Of a DNA stretch of 64,000 nucleotides, positions 1-10,100 are shown in pieces. Location: the NCBI GenBank assembly GCA_017449215.1, contig JAFSJY010000064.1:27466-91465 (forward strand), written 5' to 3'. Source of the stretch: Acholeplasmatales bacterium. GTDB lineage: Bacteria > Bacillota_I > Bacilli_A > Acholeplasmatales > Anaeroplasmataceae. Under the pieces are notes generated by a model, which made no database searches, was not told the origin of the DNA, and saw only the letters and a program-made list of their open reading frames with translations. Position numbers and translations under genes: made by a program. Numbering within the stretch: the stretch's first letter is position 1; the number at the start of each line of letters is the position of its first letter.

Positions 1-537
1 CTTTCTAAAAGGCATACCCATTAAACTTAGTAATGAACGGCCTTCTTCATCTGTACTTGCTGTAGTAACGATAACAATATCCATACCACGAATCTTCTTG
101 ATCTTATCAAAGTTAATTTCTGGGAAAATTAACTGTTCCTTTACACCTAAAGTGTAGTTTCCACGACCATCAAATGCGTTTGGATTTACACCACGGAAAT
201 CACGAACACGTGGAAGTGAAATTGAAACTAGCTTGTCAAAGAACTGATACATTCTTTCGCCTCTTAAAGTTACCTTGCAGCCGATAGGCATACCTTCACG
301 TAACTTGAAGTTAGCGATAGACTTCTTTGCCTTTGTTACTACTGGCTTTTGACCAGCAATAAGAGTTAATTCCTCAACAGCATCGTCTAATACCTTAGAG
401 TTAGCAACTGCGTCGCCACAACCCATATTAATTACAATCTTCTCTAGCTTAGGGATTTGCATAGAAGATGTATAATTGAACTTGTTAACTAATTCTGCCT
501 TAACAGTATTGTTGTACTTTTCTTGTAAACGATTCAT
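1..537 (-). CDS. rplE: 50S ribosomal protein L5 (stop codon outside window)
   Basis: L5 binds 5S rRNA in the central protuberance of the large subunit. The 179 visible codons begin [10 protein letters not shown] and end with the typical L5 C-terminus GMPFRK, so only the stop codon appears to lie beyond base 1. Family features include [13 protein letters not shown] near residue 40 and [14 protein letters not shown] near residues 140-155. The ATG at 535-537 follows a strong SD (AAGGAGGA). It is the last visible gene of the S10-spc operon, directly after rplX. Confidence 0.97.
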   Translation of the reverse strand, partial: MNRLQEKYNNTVKAELVNKFNYTSSMQIPKLEKIVINMGCGDAVANSKVLDDAVEELTLIAGQKPVVTKAKKSIANFKLREGMPIGCKVTLRGERMYQFFDKLVSISLPRVRDFRGVNPNAFDGRGNYTLGVKEQLIFPEINFDKIKKIRGMDIVIVTTASTDEEGRSLLSLMGMPFRK

Positions 538-560
538 TATAGTATCCTCCTTCCCTAATC

Positions 561-902
561 CTACTTGAATTCATATCCAGACTTAACAGCAACTCTAACC
601 TTACTACCGTCTTCATTAACCTTAGTATGAACACGAGTTGGCTTGTTAGTCTTAGGATCTAATAACATAACATTAGATGCATCAATTGGAGCCTCAACTT
701 CAATAATGCCACCCTCTTGATTAGCCTGAGTTGGCTTCTGGTGCTTCTTAACTTTATTAACACCTTCAACTACAACCTTGTTTGTAGAAGGATAAACCTT
801 TAAAACTTTACCAGTTGTAGGTACTTTATTACCTTTTTTGTCTGTAGTAAATCTATCTTTACCAGCGATTACTACTACTGTATCTCCAGTTTTAATGTTC
901 AT
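561..902 (-). CDS. rplX: 50S ribosomal protein L24
   Basis: Large-subunit assembly initiator protein. The N-terminal KOW motif is visible ([12 protein letters not shown] then [19 protein letters not shown]), followed by the [15 protein letters not shown] segment typical of L24. At 113 residues it is slightly longer than many bacterial L24s because of a small insert after residue 20. The ATG is preceded by TAGGAGGT. It lies between rplN and rplE in conserved order. Confidence 0.97.
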   Translation of the reverse strand: MNIKTGDTVVVIAGKDRFTTDKKGNKVPTTGKVLKVYPSTNKVVVEGVNKVKKHQKPTQANQEGGIIEVEAPIDASNVMLLDPKTNKPTRVHTKVNEDGSKVRVAVKSGYEFK

Positions 903-912
903 AATTTACCTC

Positions 913-1281
913 CTATAGAACTTCAGGAGCTAATGAGATGATCTTCATGAAATCCTTCTCACGTAATTCCTTAGCTACTGGTCCGAAAATACGAGTACCA
1001 CGTGGAGTCTTGTCTTCACGAATGATTACTGCTGCATTTTCATCAAACTTAATATATGCACCATTTGGTCTATGTACACCAGCCTTAGTACGAACGATAA
1101 CGGCTTTTACAACGTCACCCTTCTTAACTGTACCATTTGGAGCTGCTTCCTTAACAGAGCATACAACGATATCACCAACGTTAGCATATCTATGTAATGC
1201 ACCACCAAGAACCTTAATAATTAATAATTCACGAGCGCCACTGTTATCAGCGACTTTTAATCTTGTTTCCTGCTGAACCAT
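913..1281 (-). CDS. rplN: 50S ribosomal protein L14
   Basis: L14 sits at the subunit interface and contacts 16S rRNA (bridge B8). The 122-residue length is exactly canonical. Signature segments are [18 protein letters not shown] near the N-terminus and the [20 protein letters not shown] region mid-protein. Position between rpsQ and rplX is the standard spc order. The overlapping + strand ORF of 112 codons here is an antisense shadow. Confidence 0.98.
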   Translation of the reverse strand: MVQQETRLKVADNSGARELLIIKVLGGALHRYANVGDIVVCSVKEAAPNGTVKKGDVVKAVIVRTKAGVHRPNGAYIKFDENAAVIIREDKTPRGTRIFGPVAKELREKDFMKIISLAPEVL

Positions 1282-1295
1282 AATAAGTTACCCCC

Positions 1296-1556
1296 TTATA
1301 TAGTTTCCTTAACCTTAACTACTTCAACAAGTACATAGTGTACTGTCTTAGATAGAGGTCTAGTTTCCATGAATCTTACAACATCGCCAATCTTAGCTGT
1401 ATTGTTCTCATCATGTACATGAAACTTAGTTGATTTCTTTGTTCTTTTACCATAAATAGGATGTATACCGAAAGTATCAACAGAAACAACAATTGTCTTA
1501 TCCATCTTATCAGATACTACTGTACCTTGGAAAAATTTACGAGTATTACGTTCCAT
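1296..1556 (-). CDS. rpsQ: 30S ribosomal protein S17
   Basis: S17 is a primary 16S rRNA binding protein with an OB fold. The 86-residue product shows the family pattern: [19 protein letters not shown] at the N-terminus, [19 protein letters not shown] in the middle and a [21 protein letters not shown]-terminal part. It lies 11 bases after rpmC and 14 before rplN. Confidence 0.98.
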   Translation of the reverse strand: MERNTRKFFQGTVVSDKMDKTIVVSVDTFGIHPIYGKRTKKSTKFHVHDENNTAKIGDVVRFMETRPLSKTVHYVLVEVVKVKETI

Positions 1557-1567
1557 GTTGCTTCCTC

Positions 1568-1780
1568 CTACTTTGAAACCTTGCTAGCATTTTCTTTTTC
1601 AGTAATAACTGTCTTCATTCTAGCGATAGTTCTCTTAATTTCACCGATACGAGCTGGCTTTTCAATGTTTCCTAAAGCAGCCTGAAATTTTAAATTGAAT
1701 AATTCTTCCTTTAAATCAGCGATCTTCTTATTGATTTCTTCAACTGATAAAGCACGAATCTTTGTCATTGTATCTTTCAT
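1568..1780 (-). CDS. rpmC: 50S ribosomal protein L29
   Basis: L29 lies at the polypeptide exit tunnel near L23 and the SRP/trigger-factor docking site. The 70-residue product is mostly two helices, with the conserved [20 protein letters not shown] centre. The first ATG is preferred over codon 5 because a GGTGA sequence stands upstream at suitable distance. It lies between rplP and rpsQ. Confidence 0.96.
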   Translation of the reverse strand: MKDTMTKIRALSVEEINKKIADLKEELFNLKFQAALGNIEKPARIGEIKRTIARMKTVITEKENASKVSK

Positions 1781-1790
1781 TGCTCGTCAC

Positions 1791-2198
1791 CTACTTCTTA
1801 CAAATAATTTTAGTTGTACATGGTAGCTTGTGAGAAGCTAAACGTAAAGCTTCACGTGCGATGTCATCAGCTACACCATCAACTTCAAATAAAATTACAT
1901 CTTTCTTAACTACTGCAACCCATACTTCTGGAGCACCCTTACCTGAACCCATACGTACAGCTAATGGCTTTTTAGTCTTAGAAATATGAGGGAATACTTT
2001 AATCCAAACTTGTCCTTGACGGTTCATCTTACGAGTGATTGCTACTCTGGCAGCCTCTAATTGATTAGAAGTTAACCAACAACCCTCAGTTGCAACGATA
2101 CCATAAGAACCAAATGCTAATTCAGTACCGCCCTTAGCATGACCAGAGTAATAAACTCTGTGTGGACGACGATACTTTACTCTTTTAGGCATTAACAT
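1791..2198 (-). CDS. rplP: 50S ribosomal protein L16
   Basis: L16 shapes the A-site region of the large subunit and contacts aminoacyl-tRNA. The product (135 residues) starts [15 protein letters not shown], matching the usual [11 protein letters not shown] start, so the first ATG is kept; a strong AAAGGAGGC lies upstream. The segment [16 protein letters not shown] is the family signature. It starts 2 bases after the rpsC stop. Confidence 0.98.
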   Translation of the reverse strand: MLMPKRVKYRRPHRVYYSGHAKGGTELAFGSYGIVATEGCWLTSNQLEAARVAITRKMNRQGQVWIKVFPHISKTKKPLAVRMGSGKGAPEVWVAVVKKDVILFEVDGVADDIAREALRLASHKLPCTTKIICKK

Positions 2199-2200
2199 AA

Positions 2201-2932
2201 TTACTTAGCCTCCTTTGAGTTCTCTTTAGCTGGAGCTGGCTTTCTAACAGCTTTCTTAACAGGCTTCTTTTCTTCGAATGCCTTTGGAGTAATACCAAAT
2301 ACTTCACCCTTATAAATCCAAACCTTAATACCAAGCTTACCATATGTAGTATGAGCTTCAGCTACAGCATAATCTACGTCAGCACGTAAAGTTTGTAGAG
2401 GAACTTGTCCTTCATTATAACCTTCTGAACGTGCCATTTCAGCGCCACCTAAACGACCTGAAATTAATGTCTTAGCACCCTTAGCGCCAGACTTCATTGC
2501 TCTTTGAATTGCAACCTTCTGAACACGACGGAAAGATGCTCTTGCCTCTAATTGTTCAGCGATTGACTTTGCTACTAATGTAGCATCTAATTCAGGCTTC
2601 TTAATTTCAACAACATTAAGAATAATTTCCTTCTTAGTTAAATAAGCTAATTCCTTAACAACCTTGTTCTTAGTTTCAGCTTCTTTACCAATTACAACAC
2701 CTGGCTTACCAGTGTATAATGTAATCTTAACACGATCCTTATTAGCAGCCTTTAATCTTTCGATTACAACACGTGATACAGCTGCCTTAGCATATACTTC
2801 ATCAAGGTAGCCACGAATCTTAAGATCTTCGTGTAAAAGATCTGCTACCTTAGTTTTATCAGCATACCAAGATGCATCCCAGTCACGGTTGATACCAACA
2901 CGTAAACCTACTGGACTAACTTTTTGACCCAT
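2201..2932 (-). CDS. rpsC: 30S ribosomal protein S3
   Basis: S3 is at the mRNA entry channel and has helicase-related and RNA-binding roles. The 243 residues contain the N-terminal [20 protein letters not shown], a KH domain around residues 60-110 ([18 protein letters not shown]), and the C-terminal S3 domain ([19 protein letters not shown]). The last ~25 residues are a Lys/Ala/Pro-rich extension beyond the fold, probably an rRNA-binding tail. Confidence 0.98.
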   Translation of the reverse strand: MGQKVSPVGLRVGINRDWDASWYADKTKVADLLHEDLKIRGYLDEVYAKAAVSRVVIERLKAANKDRVKITLYTGKPGVVIGKEAETKNKVVKELAYLTKKEIILNVVEIKKPELDATLVAKSIAEQLEARASFRRVQKVAIQRAMKSGAKGAKTLISGRLGGAEMARSEGYNEGQVPLQTLRADVDYAVAEAHTTYGKLGIKVWIYKGEVFGITPKAFEEKKPVKKAVRKPAPAKENSKEAK

Positions 2933-2943
2933 GTTTCTACCTC

Positions 2944-3285
2944 CTACTTGCTTTCTTTCTCAGCTACGATAATAGTAATGTTAGAGAATCTCTTGATGAT
3001 TACATCACCACGACCCTTAGCACGTGGTAACATTCTCTTCATTCTTAAACCATCATTAACGTATGCTGTCTTAACATATAGATTGTTTACATCCATATTA
3101 TTATTGTGTTCTGCATTTGCGATAGCAGAATTTAATACTTTTAATACATCCTCAGTAACTTGCTTGTTAGTTAATTTTAGGATTGCCTGTGCTTCAGCTA
3201 CATCCTTATTACGGATTAGGTCAACAACTAGGCGAGCCTTACGAGGAGTACACTTAACGTTCTTTGCAATTGCTTTTGCTTCCAT
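2944..3285 (-). CDS. rplV: 50S ribosomal protein L22
   Basis: L22 spans the subunit and its beta hairpin lines the exit tunnel at the macrolide-relevant constriction. The 113-residue product has [18 protein letters not shown] at the N-terminus and a C-terminal hairpin region with [16 protein letters not shown]. Length is normal. It lies between rpsS and rpsC in the standard order. Confidence 0.98.
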   Translation of the reverse strand: MEAKAIAKNVKCTPRKARLVVDLIRNKDVAEAQAILKLTNKQVTEDVLKVLNSAIANAEHNNNMDVNNLYVKTAYVNDGLRMKRMLPRAKGRGDVIIKRFSNITIIVAEKESK

Positions 3286-3306
3286 TTTAGTTTATCTCCC
3301 TTATTA

Positions 3307-3585
3307 TTATCTTGATGCTTTCTTATCGTCTGCGTCATGACCACGGTAAGTTCTAGTTGGAGCGAATTCACCTAACTTATGACCTACCATATCTTCTGTA
3401 ATATATACTGGAACATGCTCACGACCATTGTAAACCGCAATTGTTAAACCAACAAATGATGGGAATACAGTTGATCTACGTGACCAAGTCTGAATTACTT
3501 TCTTATCACCAGTCTCATTAGCCTTCTCAACCTTCTTTAATAGATGGTCATCAGCGAATGGACCCTTTTTAATTGAACGAGCCAT
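3307..3585 (-). CDS. rpsS: 30S ribosomal protein S19
   Basis: S19 is in the 30S head, near S13 and the A-site finger. The 92-residue product begins [19 protein letters not shown] and carries [20 protein letters not shown] and the C-terminal [16 protein letters not shown] motif. All are typical of S19. It follows rplB after 11 bases. Confidence 0.98.
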   Translation of the reverse strand: MARSIKKGPFADDHLLKKVEKANETGDKKVIQTWSRRSTVFPSFVGLTIAVYNGREHVPVYITEDMVGHKLGEFAPTRTYRGHDADDKKASR

Positions 3586-3596
3586 ATTGTTCCCTC

Positions 3597-4430
3597 CTAC
3601 TTATCATTTCTTCTACGAACTATTAGTTTGTTAGAAGCTTTCTTATGCTTACGAGTCTTTAAGCCTAATGCTGGCTTGCCCCATGGAGTCATTGGAGAAG
3701 GACGACCAACTGGACACTTACCTTCACCACCTCCGTGTGGGTGGTCATTAGGGTTCATAACTGAACCACGAACTTCTGGTCTTAAGCCCATATGACGAGC
3801 TCTACCAGCTTTACCAATTCTTACTAATTCATGAGATTCGTTACCTACAACACCGATTGTAGCCTTGCAAGTACCTAAAATCTTTCTAACTTCGCCAGAA
3901 CCAAGACGAATAATAACATATTGTGATTCACGACCTAAGATTTGAGCAGAAACACCAGCACTACGTGCTAATTGTCCACCCTTACCAGGATGTAATTCAA
4001 TATTGTGAATTAATGAACCTACTGGAATATTTACGATAGGTAATGCATTACCATCCTTAATATCAGCATTTTCACCAGACATTAACTTTGTTCCTACTGT
4101 TAATCCCTTAGGAGCAAGAATATATCTCTTCTCACCATCAGCATATACTAATAAAGCGATATTTGCTGATCTGTTTGGATCGTACTCGATTGACTTAACA
4201 GTTGCAGGAACACCGTCCTTGTTTCTCTTAAAGTCAATAATACGATACTTTTGTCTTACACCGCCACCTTGATGACGAACTGTAATCTTTCCTGTATTAT
4301 TACGTCCACCCTTAGAATTCTTTACAGCTAAAAGTGACTTTTCAGGAGTTGTAGTAGTAATTTCATCAAAAATTAATACTGACATGTTACGTCTACCATT
4401 AGACGTTGGCTTATACTTTCTAACTGCCAT
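3597..4430 (-). CDS. rplB: 50S ribosomal protein L2
   Basis: L2 is required for subunit association and for the peptidyl-transferase centre structure. The 277-residue product has the universal C-terminal signature [18 protein letters not shown] with the conserved histidine, followed by [17 protein letters not shown]. Trp in TPWGK is encoded by TGG, one sign that the standard code is used. The length is canonical. Confidence 0.98.
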   Translation of the reverse strand: MAVRKYKPTSNGRRNMSVLIFDEITTTTPEKSLLAVKNSKGGRNNTGKITVRHQGGGVRQKYRIIDFKRNKDGVPATVKSIEYDPNRSANIALLVYADGEKRYILAPKGLTVGTKLMSGENADIKDGNALPIVNIPVGSLIHNIELHPGKGGQLARSAGVSAQILGRESQYVIIRLGSGEVRKILGTCKATIGVVGNESHELVRIGKAGRARHMGLRPEVRGSVMNPNDHPHGGGEGKCPVGRPSPMTPWGKPALGLKTRKHKKASNKLIVRRRNDK

Positions 4431-4449
4431 AGTTAATATTTCCTCCTAA

Positions 4450-4737
4450 TTAAATCTCGAAAGCGTCGATCTTATTACCGTCAGCTAACTTAACGATAGC
4501 CTTCTTGTATGCAGGAGTGAATCCTTCATGTTGACCAACTCTTTTATGCTTAGGTAATACGTTGATTGTTGCAACAGATAATACCTTTACTTTAAAAATT
4601 TCTTCAACTGCATTCTTAATTTCAATCTTGTTAGCTGACTTAGCTACCTTGAATGTATACTTGTTGAAGTTTTCCTTAAGGCTCATAGACTTTTCAGTAA
4701 TGATTGGGCCTTGAATAATATCAAATGCTTTAGTCAT
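4450..4737 (-). CDS. rplW: 50S ribosomal protein L23
   Basis: L23 sits at the tunnel exit and is the docking site for trigger factor and SRP. The 95-residue product shows [20 protein letters not shown] and the helix-strand segment [19 protein letters not shown] typical of the family. The start lies one base from the rplD stop, so the two are probably coupled in translation. Confidence 0.97.
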   Translation of the reverse strand: MTKAFDIIQGPIITEKSMSLKENFNKYTFKVAKSANKIEIKNAVEEIFKVKVLSVATINVLPKHKRVGQHEGFTPAYKKAIVKLADGNKIDAFEI

Positions 4738-4738
4738 A

Positions 4739-5371
4739 TTAGTTTAGAACCTCCTCGAAATACTTAATAGCGCCTTCAGATAATACTAAATTCTTGTATA
4801 CTAATAATTCATATACTGAAGCGTTGTTTGCATATGTATAGAATACATTTGCGATATTTCTAGCTGATAAATTTACTTCTTCAGTAAACTCCTCTTGAGC
4901 AACTACAACCATTGTCTTGCCCTCAGCCTTAATATTCTCTAAGAACTTAACGAAATTCTTTGTCTTAACTTCGTCAAACTTAATTGCATCAACAGCGATT
5001 AATGCATTCTCATTTACCTTATAAGATAATACGTTCTTTAAAGCTAATCTCTTAACCTTCTTATTTAACTTGAATGCATAGCTTCTTGGTGTAGGACCAA
5101 ATACTGTTCCACCACCAACCCATTGTGGTGCACGGATAGAACCTTGACGAGCACGACCTGTACCCTTTTGTCTCCAAGGCTTCTTACCACCGCCGCGAAC
5201 TTCGCTACGGCCCTTAGTATCATGAGTACCTTGTCTCATAGCAGCTCTTTGAGCGTTAACAACATCATAAACTACTTGGTTATTAACATTTTCAATACCA
5301 AATACGTTTGCTGATAATTCGATATCTTTTAACTTCTTTCCAGTCTGATCTAATAATGCGATAGTTGGCAT
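4739..5371 (-). CDS. rplD: 50S ribosomal protein L4
   Basis: L4 is a large-subunit assembly protein whose loop reaches into the exit tunnel; in E. coli it also represses its own S10 operon. The 210-residue product has the tunnel-loop signature [19 protein letters not shown] around residues 60-80 and the [10 protein letters not shown] segment. Whether autogenous control exists here is unknown, though the operon leader is structured. Confidence 0.98.
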   Translation of the reverse strand: MPTIALLDQTGKKLKDIELSANVFGIENVNNQVVYDVVNAQRAAMRQGTHDTKGRSEVRGGGKKPWRQKGTGRARQGSIRAPQWVGGGTVFGPTPRSYAFKLNKKVKRLALKNVLSYKVNENALIAVDAIKFDEVKTKNFVKFLENIKAEGKTMVVVAQEEFTEEVNLSARNIANVFYTYANNASVYELLVYKNLVLSEGAIKYFEEVLN

Positions 5372-5385
5372 GTTAAATCTCCTTT

Positions 5386-6030
5386 CTACTTAGACGCCTT
5401 AACGGCTGTCTTAATTACAACATAACCCTTTTTAGGTCCAGGTACATTACCATGGATTAGGATTAATTCTCTTTCAGTGTCAACCTTAACGATCTTTAAG
5501 TTTTGTAATGTTACAGTTACATTACCCATATGACCTGGTAACTTCTTACCCTTAAGGTTACCCTTAATAGCACCCATAGAACCAACTTCTCTATGACAAG
5601 CTGATACACCATGAGACATTCTTAAACGTTGATGATTGTAACGCTTAATTGTTCCTGCAAAACCTTTACCCTTTGAAGTACCTTGTACATCAACGATATC
5701 GCCTGCAGCGAAAATATCACATTTAATTTCTTGGCCAACATTGTAAGCTGTAAGTTCATTTCCTTGAGCTTCTGAGAAACGGAATTCTCTGATGAAGCGC
5801 TTAGGAGCAGTGTTAGCTTTAGCAACGTGACCTAATTCAGGCTTGTTAGCAAGATTTTCTTTCTTGTTAGTTACACCAACCTGAACAGCAACATATCCAT
5901 CATTTTCAACTGTCTTTTGTTGTAATACTACATTTTCAGAACAGTCAATGATAGTAACTGGCACAATATTACCAGCTGCATCGAAAATTTGAGTCATGCC
6001 CAATTTTCTACCTAAGATTCCCTTAGCCAT
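5386..6030 (-). CDS. rplC: 50S ribosomal protein L3
   Basis: L3 nucleates 50S assembly and its loop approaches the peptidyl-transferase centre. The 214-residue product starts [17 protein letters not shown], carries [18 protein letters not shown] and [15 protein letters not shown], all standard for L3. A 67-codon ORF in another frame inside the gene is a shadow. Confidence 0.98.
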   Translation of the reverse strand: MAKGILGRKLGMTQIFDAAGNIVPVTIIDCSENVVLQQKTVENDGYVAVQVGVTNKKENLANKPELGHVAKANTAPKRFIREFRFSEAQGNELTAYNVGQEIKCDIFAAGDIVDVQGTSKGKGFAGTIKRYNHQRLRMSHGVSACHREVGSMGAIKGNLKGKKLPGHMGNVTVTLQNLKIVKVDTERELILIHGNVPGPKKGYVVIKTAVKASK

Positions 6031-6064
6031 TTGAAATTTCTCCTTTTATCTTTTTAATATTTTT

Positions 6065-6373
6065 TTACTTCTTTAATACGATGTCTACACCAGAAGGTAG
6101 ATCAATGTGCATTAAAGCATCAATTGTTTGTGGGTTTGGATCCACAATCTCGATTAATCTCTTATGAGTTCTTCTTTCGAATTGTTCACGAGAATCCTTG
6201 TTAACATGAGGTGAACGAAGGATAGTGAATACCTCTTTCTCAGTTGGAAGAGGAATAGGTCCATTTACCTGTGAACCTGTCTTCTTTGCGCTTTCAACGA
6301 TCTTCTTTGCAGATAAATCTAAAAGCTGATGATCATAAGACTTTAAACGAATTTTGATTTTTTCTTTTGCCAT
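6065..6373 (-). CDS. rpsJ: 30S ribosomal protein S10
   Basis: S10 is a 30S head protein that also serves as NusE in transcription antitermination. The 102 residues begin [15 protein letters not shown] and include [19 protein letters not shown], the normal S10 length and pattern. The reading frame stays open 39 codons further upstream, but the ATG at 6371-6373 has a good SD (AAAGGAG) and matches the family start, so the longer version is rejected. First gene of the operon. Confidence 0.97.
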   Translation of the reverse strand: MAKEKIKIRLKSYDHQLLDLSAKKIVESAKKTGSQVNGPIPLPTEKEVFTILRSPHVNKDSREQFERRTHKRLIEIVDPNPQTIDALMHIDLPSGVDIVLKK

Positions 6374-6509
6374 TTTTGTATTTCTCCTTTCGCCTATAAT
6401 CGTCGTATAGACTTGCTCCATGGAAAAACCTAACACACTGTTAATGACAACACTCTTCGGTGTGTCAGCAACCTTCCACTTCACAGCCATTCATGCTCGA
6501 TATAGAGCC
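6374..6509 (-). promoter_or_regulatory. S10 operon 5' leader with two hairpins
   Basis: About 135 bases separate the predicted transcription start from rpsJ. Two adjacent hairpins are visible in the transcript: TGACACAC/GTGTTGTCA (6445-6467, loop CGAAGA, one bulge) and TAACA/TGTTA (6431-6443). No U-run follows, so this is not a plain terminator. Ribosomal protein operons often carry autoregulatory leaders; that role here is an inference. Confidence 0.5.
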
Positions 6510-6515
6510 TTTTCC

Positions 6516-6544
6516 ATTATATCAAAGAAAATTATCAATTGCAA
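6516..6544 (-). promoter_or_regulatory. Sigma-A promoter of the S10 operon
   Basis: Reading the - strand, TTGCAA (6539-6544) and TATAAT (6516-6521) are separated by 17 bases. It is the only near-consensus promoter ahead of rpsJ. Confidence 0.85.
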
Positions 6545-6571
6545 CTACTAATTTTTTTATTTTTTTACAAA

Positions 6572-6607
6572 GAAAAAAGTGAATCCAAAACTAGTTGAAT
6601 TCACTTA
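6572..6607 (-). terminator. Rho-independent terminator after the DUF2188 gene
   Basis: In the - strand transcript AAGTGAAT pairs with ATTCACTT (6577-6606), followed by TTTTCTTT. It lies just after the stop codon at 6627. Confidence 0.8.
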
Positions 6608-6626
6608 TATATATTATATTAATAGG

Positions 6627-7100
6627 TTAGAACTTTCTAATCTTTCCGTCTAAGCCATGTAATAAAACATAACTTCCATCATCCTTATTCTTTGCTAAGC
6701 TCTTAGCATAATCTAAAGCTTCCTTTTGAGTATCAAATAACTTAATTACCTTATCAGAGCCTTGGATAAATACCTTCCACTCTCTACCATCATTATCTCT
6801 CTTTGAAACATGATAAGCAGTTTTTCCAGTTGTAGTCTTTTGTGCGCCACTTCTATCTTGAGTAGGTGTCTTAACAGTCATCTTAGACATATCAACCTGC
6901 ATCTTAGGCTTTGGAGCTGGTTTAGCTGGCTTCTTAGCTGGCTCCTCCTTAGGTGTAGCCTTCACAGTAGTAGCCTTAGTTGGTGCTGCCTTCTTAGGAG
7001 CTTCCTTTGCTGCCGCCTTTGGAGCAGCCTTTGTGCTAGGTGACTTCTTTACTGGAGCTGTTGTATCCTTTTTTACTGATGTTGTTGATTTTGTTGCCAT
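6627..7100 (-). CDS. Histone H1-like Lys/Ala/Pro-rich protein with C-terminal DUF2188 domain
   Basis: This 157-residue protein has two parts. Residues 1 to about 80 are a low-complexity basic tail of Lys, Ala, Pro and Thr, like bacterial H1-type DNA-binding tails. The C-terminal ~60 residues (VSKRDNDGREWKVFIQGSDK, then KEALDYAKSLAKNKD and LHGLDGKIRKF) fit DUF2188, a small fold of unknown function often fused to such tails. The ATG at 7098-7100 is chosen because GAGGAGG lies 8-10 bases upstream; the earlier in-frame ATG overlaps that SD. Nucleic-acid binding is inferred. It has its own promoter and terminator. Confidence 0.85.
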   Translation of the reverse strand: MATKSTTSVKKDTTAPVKKSPSTKAAPKAAAKEAPKKAAPTKATTVKATPKEEPAKKPAKPAPKPKMQVDMSKMTVKTPTQDRSGAQKTTTGKTAYHVSKRDNDGREWKVFIQGSDKVIKLFDTQKEALDYAKSLAKNKDDGSYVLLHGLDGKIRKF

Positions 7101-7135
7101 AATTTTGGTCCTCCTCAATTATTCCGTTCAAAATT

Positions 7136-7164
7136 ATTATACTTTCATAATCACAAAAAGTAAA
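7136..7164 (-). promoter_or_regulatory. Promoter of the DUF2188 gene
   Basis: TTTACT (7159-7164) and TATAAT (7136-7141) on the - strand are spaced by 17 bases, about 35 bases before the start codon. Confidence 0.75.
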
Positions 7165-7181
7165 CATTTTTGAAAAATCAT

Positions 7182-10100
7182 TTAATTAATTTTATCTTCA
7201 TTCTCATTATGATTAATTAATAGCTTAATAAATTTAATAATTTGATCAAATGCCTCATCCTTATCACCCTTAATATCAAATATAAAGCTAATAACCTTAT
7301 CCTTATATTCAAGCTTTAATCTATTGTAATGAGGTGCCTCCTTAAATATAAATAAGCCATCCTGCTTTTTAGTATTTTCTAAATCAAATGTGAATTTTAA
7401 TCTATATCCATCTAATTTATTAATTTCTTGAATTCCAAGCCTATCCGCATATGCCTTCATAAGCTTTTCCTTCATATATAATAGTAGATCATTATCAGGA
7501 TTACCGAATCTATCTATTAATTCCTCAATTAACGCATTCATAGATTCCTCATCCTTAATTAAATCAATCTTCTTATGAATCTTAATTCTTATATCATCAT
7601 TGTTAATATATTCCTTAGGAATTGTTCTATTAACAACTGCCACATATTGTCTATCTGGCTTTTCTTCCTTCTTTTCGTCAGTTTCCTTAATATTATCAAT
7701 TTCTTCTTGTAATATCTTTAAATACATATCGATACCAATAGTATCAATAAAGCCAGATTGCTCCTCTCCTAAAATATCACCAGAGCCTCTAATAGATAAA
7801 TCTCTCATAGCTATCTTTAAGCCAGAGCCTAATTCATTAAATTCCTTAATAGTAGCTAATCTCTTTTCAGCCTCAGGTGTTAGCATCTTTCTTGGCTCAT
7901 ACATTAAATATGCATAAGCAATCTTAGATGATCTACCAACTCTACCTCTTATTTGATACATCTGAGATAGACCTAATCTATCAGCGTCATGAATAATTAA
8001 GGTATTAGTATCAGGCATATCGATACCTGTTTCAATTATTGTAGTACATAATAATACATCATATTTCTTATCAATGAATCCACTAATAATATCCTCAAGC
8101 TTTTCCTTTGTTAGCTTACCATGTCCAACACAGATTCTTGCCTCAGGCACTAAATCCTTAAGATGAGCAGCGACATCCTCTATATCCTCAACCTTATTAT
8201 ATAAATAGAAAACCTGTCCACCGCGAGCTAATTCTCTTTCAATAGCGTCAGTAATAATTCTATCATTTCTTTCAATTACATATGTTTGAATTGGATATCT
8301 ATTTTTAGGTGGTGTTTCAATCATAGATAAATCCTTAATACCCATCATAGACATTTGTAATGTTCTAGGAATAGGTGTTGCTGATAAGGTAATACAGTCT
8401 ACATTAACCTTTAATTCCTTTATCTTTTCTTTATGAGTAACACCAAATCTTTGTTCCTCATCTATTATTAATAAGCCTAAATCCTTATATTGTATTTCAG
8501 CTGATAATAATCTATGAGTACCAACTATTACATCAATATAGCCACCCTTTAAATCCTCAATGATTTTATTTTGTTCCTTCTTAGAAACAAATCTAGATAG
8601 CATAGCTACCTTAACACCATATTCTTCCATTCTAGATTTAAATGTATTATAGTGCTGTCTTACTAAAATAGTTGTTGGGGCAAGTACAGCTACCTGCTTA
8701 CCACCAAATACTGCCTTAAATGCCGCTCTTAGCGCAACCTCAGTTTTACCATATCCAACATCACCACAAATTAATCTATCCATTGGGCGGCTGCTTTCCA
8801 TATCTCTTTTAACATCCTTAACAGCCTTTTCCTGGTCAGGTGTTAATTCATAATCGAAATCATTTTCGAATTGCTCCTGCTCTTCACTATCCTTAGGATA
8901 AGCAAAGCCTTCTGCCTTCATTCTAGATGCATATAAGGCAATAAGCTTTTCAGATATATCATGAACCTTTTTCCTAGCTCTTGCCTTAGCCTTTGCCCAT
9001 GCTGAATCACCTATAGTATTAATTGTAACTCCCTCAGTACCTGCACCTGCATATTTCATTATTTGGCTTATTTGCTCAAGCGGTACATATAATGCAGATT
9101 TACCACCATACATAATATGTAGCATATCTCTTTTAATACCACCTAAATCAGATGTAATAATACCTAAATACTTACCTACACCATAATCATAATGAACAAT
9201 ATAATCACCTATAGTTAATTCATCATATCTAGATATCTTTTGAGCATTCTTATAAATAGATTTATATTTAGCTTTATTATGAGATTTATCATCTCTATCA
9301 AAAATAGCTGCCTGATTAATAACAATAAAATCCTCATCAACTAATTCAAAGGCTGGTATATTACCCTTAATATAATTAATTTGACCTTGTGATATCTTAT
9401 TACAATCATTTATCTTTACTAAAAGACAACCACTTTCCTCTAATAGCTCAGAAAGCTTTTCTCTTCTTTCTTCATTTTCAATAGATACAATTAATCTCTT
9501 TCTATTCTTTAAGCTAATTAAATCCTCTCCAATTAGCTTTCTATTGGCATTATAAGGGACAATATCCTTAGAATTGATTTTAATATCAACTCCACCAATA
9601 TCTCTTACACCCTCAATTAATACATTAGAAATACTTTCTAAAGATTTATAATCCTTAAAGATTTTTAAATCAGCCATAGAATATCCACTCATTCTACCAC
9701 AGGCATCATTTAAATCTAATACTAGTCTTTGATATGTTTCCTCGCATTTTTTAGGATCAATTAAATATATTTTCTTATTATCACAAAAATCAAAAAGTGA
9801 TGTATTTGAATCATCAAAGAATCCTAAATATCTAGATAATACACCTAAATTCTTATGTAATGTTAATGATTCAATATCTCTTTTATACATATCATCTTCT
9901 ATTTGAGATAATTCATAATTATCTAAGAATGAATATATTTTATTCTTAGCTATTTCTAATTCATTATCATCATAGATAAATTCAGAAACTGGTAGGATAT
10001 TAACATAATCTAGCTTAACAATACTTCTTTGAGTTTCAGAATCAAAATGCTTAATAGTTTCAATTTGATCATCAAAAAAATCAATTCTAACAGGCTTATC

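Noticed and set aside
938..1276. + strand ORF opposite rplN
   Set aside because: Shadow frame of a conserved ribosomal gene.
6374..6490. 39-codon N-terminal extension of S10
   Set aside because: It is the open frame through the leader; family start, SD and promoter place the start at 6373.
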